Shown here: piece by piece, positions 62,713 to 64,000 of the stretch
Layout of the letters: each line of letters starts with the position of its first letter
Numbering within the stretch: position 1 is the stretch's first letter
NCBI RefSeq assembly: GCF_044872765.1
Contig: NZ_CP085253.1
Location: 2,480,001 to 2,544,000, forward strand
Reading direction: 5' to 3'
Source: Micrococcus sp023147585
Lineage (GTDB): Bacteria > Actinomycetota > Actinomycetes > Actinomycetales > Micrococcaceae
DNA length: 64,000 nucleotides
The notes under the pieces: generated by a model
Database searches by the model: none
Told to the model about the DNA's origin: nothing
What the model saw: only the letters and a program-made list of their open reading frames with translations
Position numbers and translations under genes: made by a program

Positions 62713-64000
62713 ATGGCGACCCGCACTTCCCCCCCGCGGTCGTCGTCCTCCTCGTCGAAGACCCGCGCCGGCTCCGCCGCCGCCCGGGCCTCCGCCGGGA
62801 AGGGCGCGACCGCCGCTGCCCCCGATCAGCCCCCCGCCCCTGTCCGCGCCCTGCGCGCGGCGTGGATGGGAGTGGCGGCCCCCGTGGGCGCGCTCTTCCG
62901 CAAGCTCGGCCGTGACGTGCGCATCCCGCGCGACGAACGCCGGGACGGCACGGGCCTGCTCCTGCTGATCGTCGCCGCGGTCATCGCCTCGGTGGAGTGG
63001 TGGGGCCTGCGGGAGACGCCGGGCTTCGGCGAGGTGGTCCACCGCGTGGTGGGCGGCACCGTGGGATGGTTCGCCTTCCTGCTGCCGCTCGCCCTGCTCG
63101 TGGTGGCGGTGCGGTGCTTCCGCACGCCCCAGGAGCTGCGCGCCAACGGCCGCATCATCATCGGCCTGCTCATGGCCACGGTGGCGGGCAGCGGCCTCGC
63201 CCACCTGGCCGGCGGGCTGCCCTCGGCCGCAGAGTCCTTCGAGGACGTGCTGCACGCCGGCGGCATGGTCGGCTACCTCGCGACCGTCCCGCTCGCCTCG
63301 CTCCTGACGGCCGTCCCCGTGTGGGTGCTCATGGCCGCCCTCGCCTTCTTCTCCCTGCTCGTCCTCACCGCCACCCCGCTGGGCTCGATCCCGCAACGGA
63401 TCACGGGCGCGTACGACTGGCTCACCGGCCAGGACCCCGAGGGCGCCTCGGCCCGCCGCGCCGAGCGCCGGGACGCACGCCGCGAGCGGCGCGCCGCCGG
63501 GGAGGAGTCCGCGGAGCCCGCGCGCACCCACCCCGACCACGACCAGTCCTACCTCGACGCCGTGGGCAGCCACGCCGCGGAGGACTCCGCGCGTCCCCGC
63601 CCGGGCCTGTTCGCCCGCCTCTTCGGGCGGCGTGACCGCGGCCGGGACGCCGCATCCGAACGCAGCCACGAGAGCGCCGCCTACGACTCTCCCGTGATCC
63701 TGGACTCCGCGGCCGGGGCCGGCTCCCACGCCGCCGGGACCGCGGAGGCCGCGGAGGCCACGGAGGAGGACGCCACGCTCGTGCTCGAGCCGCGCGCCGC
63801 CGCGCCCGCCCCCCGCCGTCCCGCGCGGGGCCAGCAGGGCGTGTTCGACGCGGAGGAGCACCTGGCCGCTCCCGCGGCCCGCGGCGACTCCACCGCCGAG
63901 TCGTTCGACCCCTGGGTGGACGAGGACGCGGCCCCGGTGCTTCCCCCGGGGGTCAAGCGCCCCACCGCCGCCGACCGGGCCCTCGAGCGGGTCCGCGAGC
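62713..64000 (+). CDS. ftsK: DNA translocase FtsK, N-terminal part (runs off window)
   Basis: The open frame continues to the window edge, giving 429 codons. It contains a Ser/Ala/Lys-rich N-terminus, four hydrophobic helices (about 74-92, 110-130, 142-162, 176-216), then a long Ala/Arg/Glu linker. This is the layout of FtsK/SpoIIIE before the motor domain, which would lie beyond 64000. The position after rnj is the usual actinobacterial one. The motor (Walker A) is not visible, so the call rests on membrane layout and gene order. Confidence 0.85.
   Translation, partial: MATRTSPPRSSSSSSKTRAGSAAARASAGKGATAAAPDQPPAPVRALRAAWMGVAAPVGALFRKLGRDVRIPRDERRDGTGLLLLIVAAVIASVEWWGLRETPGFGEVVHRVVGGTVGWFAFLLPLALLVVAVRCFRTPQELRANGRIIIGLLMATVAGSGLAHLAGGLPSAAESFEDVLHAGGMVGYLATVPLASLLTAVPVWVLMAALAFFSLLVLTATPLGSIPQRITGAYDWLTGQDPEGASARRAERRDARRERRAAGEESAEPARTHPDHDQSYLDAVGSHAAEDSARPRPGLFARLFGRRDRGRDAASERSHESAAYDSPVILDSAAGAGSHAAGTAEAAEATEEDATLVLEPRAAAPAPRRPARGQQGVFDAEEHLAAPAARGDSTAESFDPWVDEDAAPVLPPGVKRPTAADRALERVRE

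Overview
This window is chromosomal DNA from a very high-GC actinobacterium, most likely Micrococcus (M. luteus or a close relative). The evidence is strong G/C preference at third codon positions, actinobacterial gene order (rpsB-tsf-pyrH-frr-cdsA; dxr-rseP-ispG-GNAT; rimP-nusA-ylxR-infB-rbfA-truB-ribF-rpsO-pnp-M16; dapB/dapA-rnj-ftsK), and many TAnnnT -10 boxes placed 6-7 bases before a start codon, a leaderless arrangement. It is almost entirely core genome. I see no phage, insertion sequence or CRISPR array. The only clearly decayed gene is a DUF222/HNH remnant at 54975-56207.

Region 1 (1-12.7 kb) holds accessory housekeeping genes: a YdhK-type lipoprotein, a voltage-sensor ion channel, glutaminase, an SDR and an aldo/keto reductase, a holin-like membrane protein, a CDP-alcohol phosphatidyltransferase next to a DMT/NIPA-like transporter and a glycosyltransferase, a CAT-anticodon tRNA, a ZIP transporter, a secreted LysM/NlpC-P60 hydrolase, a second glycosyltransferase and an M23 peptidase. 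Region 2 (12.7-18.2 kb) is rpsB-tsf-pyrH-frr-cdsA plus a protein with four DivIVA-like repeats.

Region 3 (18.2-32 kb) is a catabolic block. bkdABC (branched-chain 2-oxoacid dehydrogenase) lies behind a CRP-like palindrome. A TetR gene converges on it and diverges from accD-accA-acd-maoC-citE. Together these can take leucine-derived 2-oxoisocaproate through isovaleryl-, methylcrotonyl-, methylglutaconyl- and HMG-CoA to acetyl-CoA and acetoacetate. The TetR-side promoter carries one palindrome exactly between -35 and -10 and another just downstream. A DUF485/acetate symporter pair follows.

Region 4 (32-40.9 kb) is dxr-rseP, a lone Tat-type lipoprotein of unknown function, ispG-GNAT and proS with a TSUP permease. 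Region 5 (40.9-54.4 kb) is the translation/transcription superoperon. Between ylxR and infB lies a run of four tiny ORFs, each start overlapping the previous stop, the oddest structure in the window. Region 6 (54.4-64 kb) holds a membrane protein, the DUF222/HNH remnant, an M16 peptidase, dapB, a membrane protein, a DUF418/DUF1624-like membrane protein, dapA, RNase J and the 5' part of ftsK, which runs off the window.

All calls come from reading the sequence and recalled family features. No database search was run.
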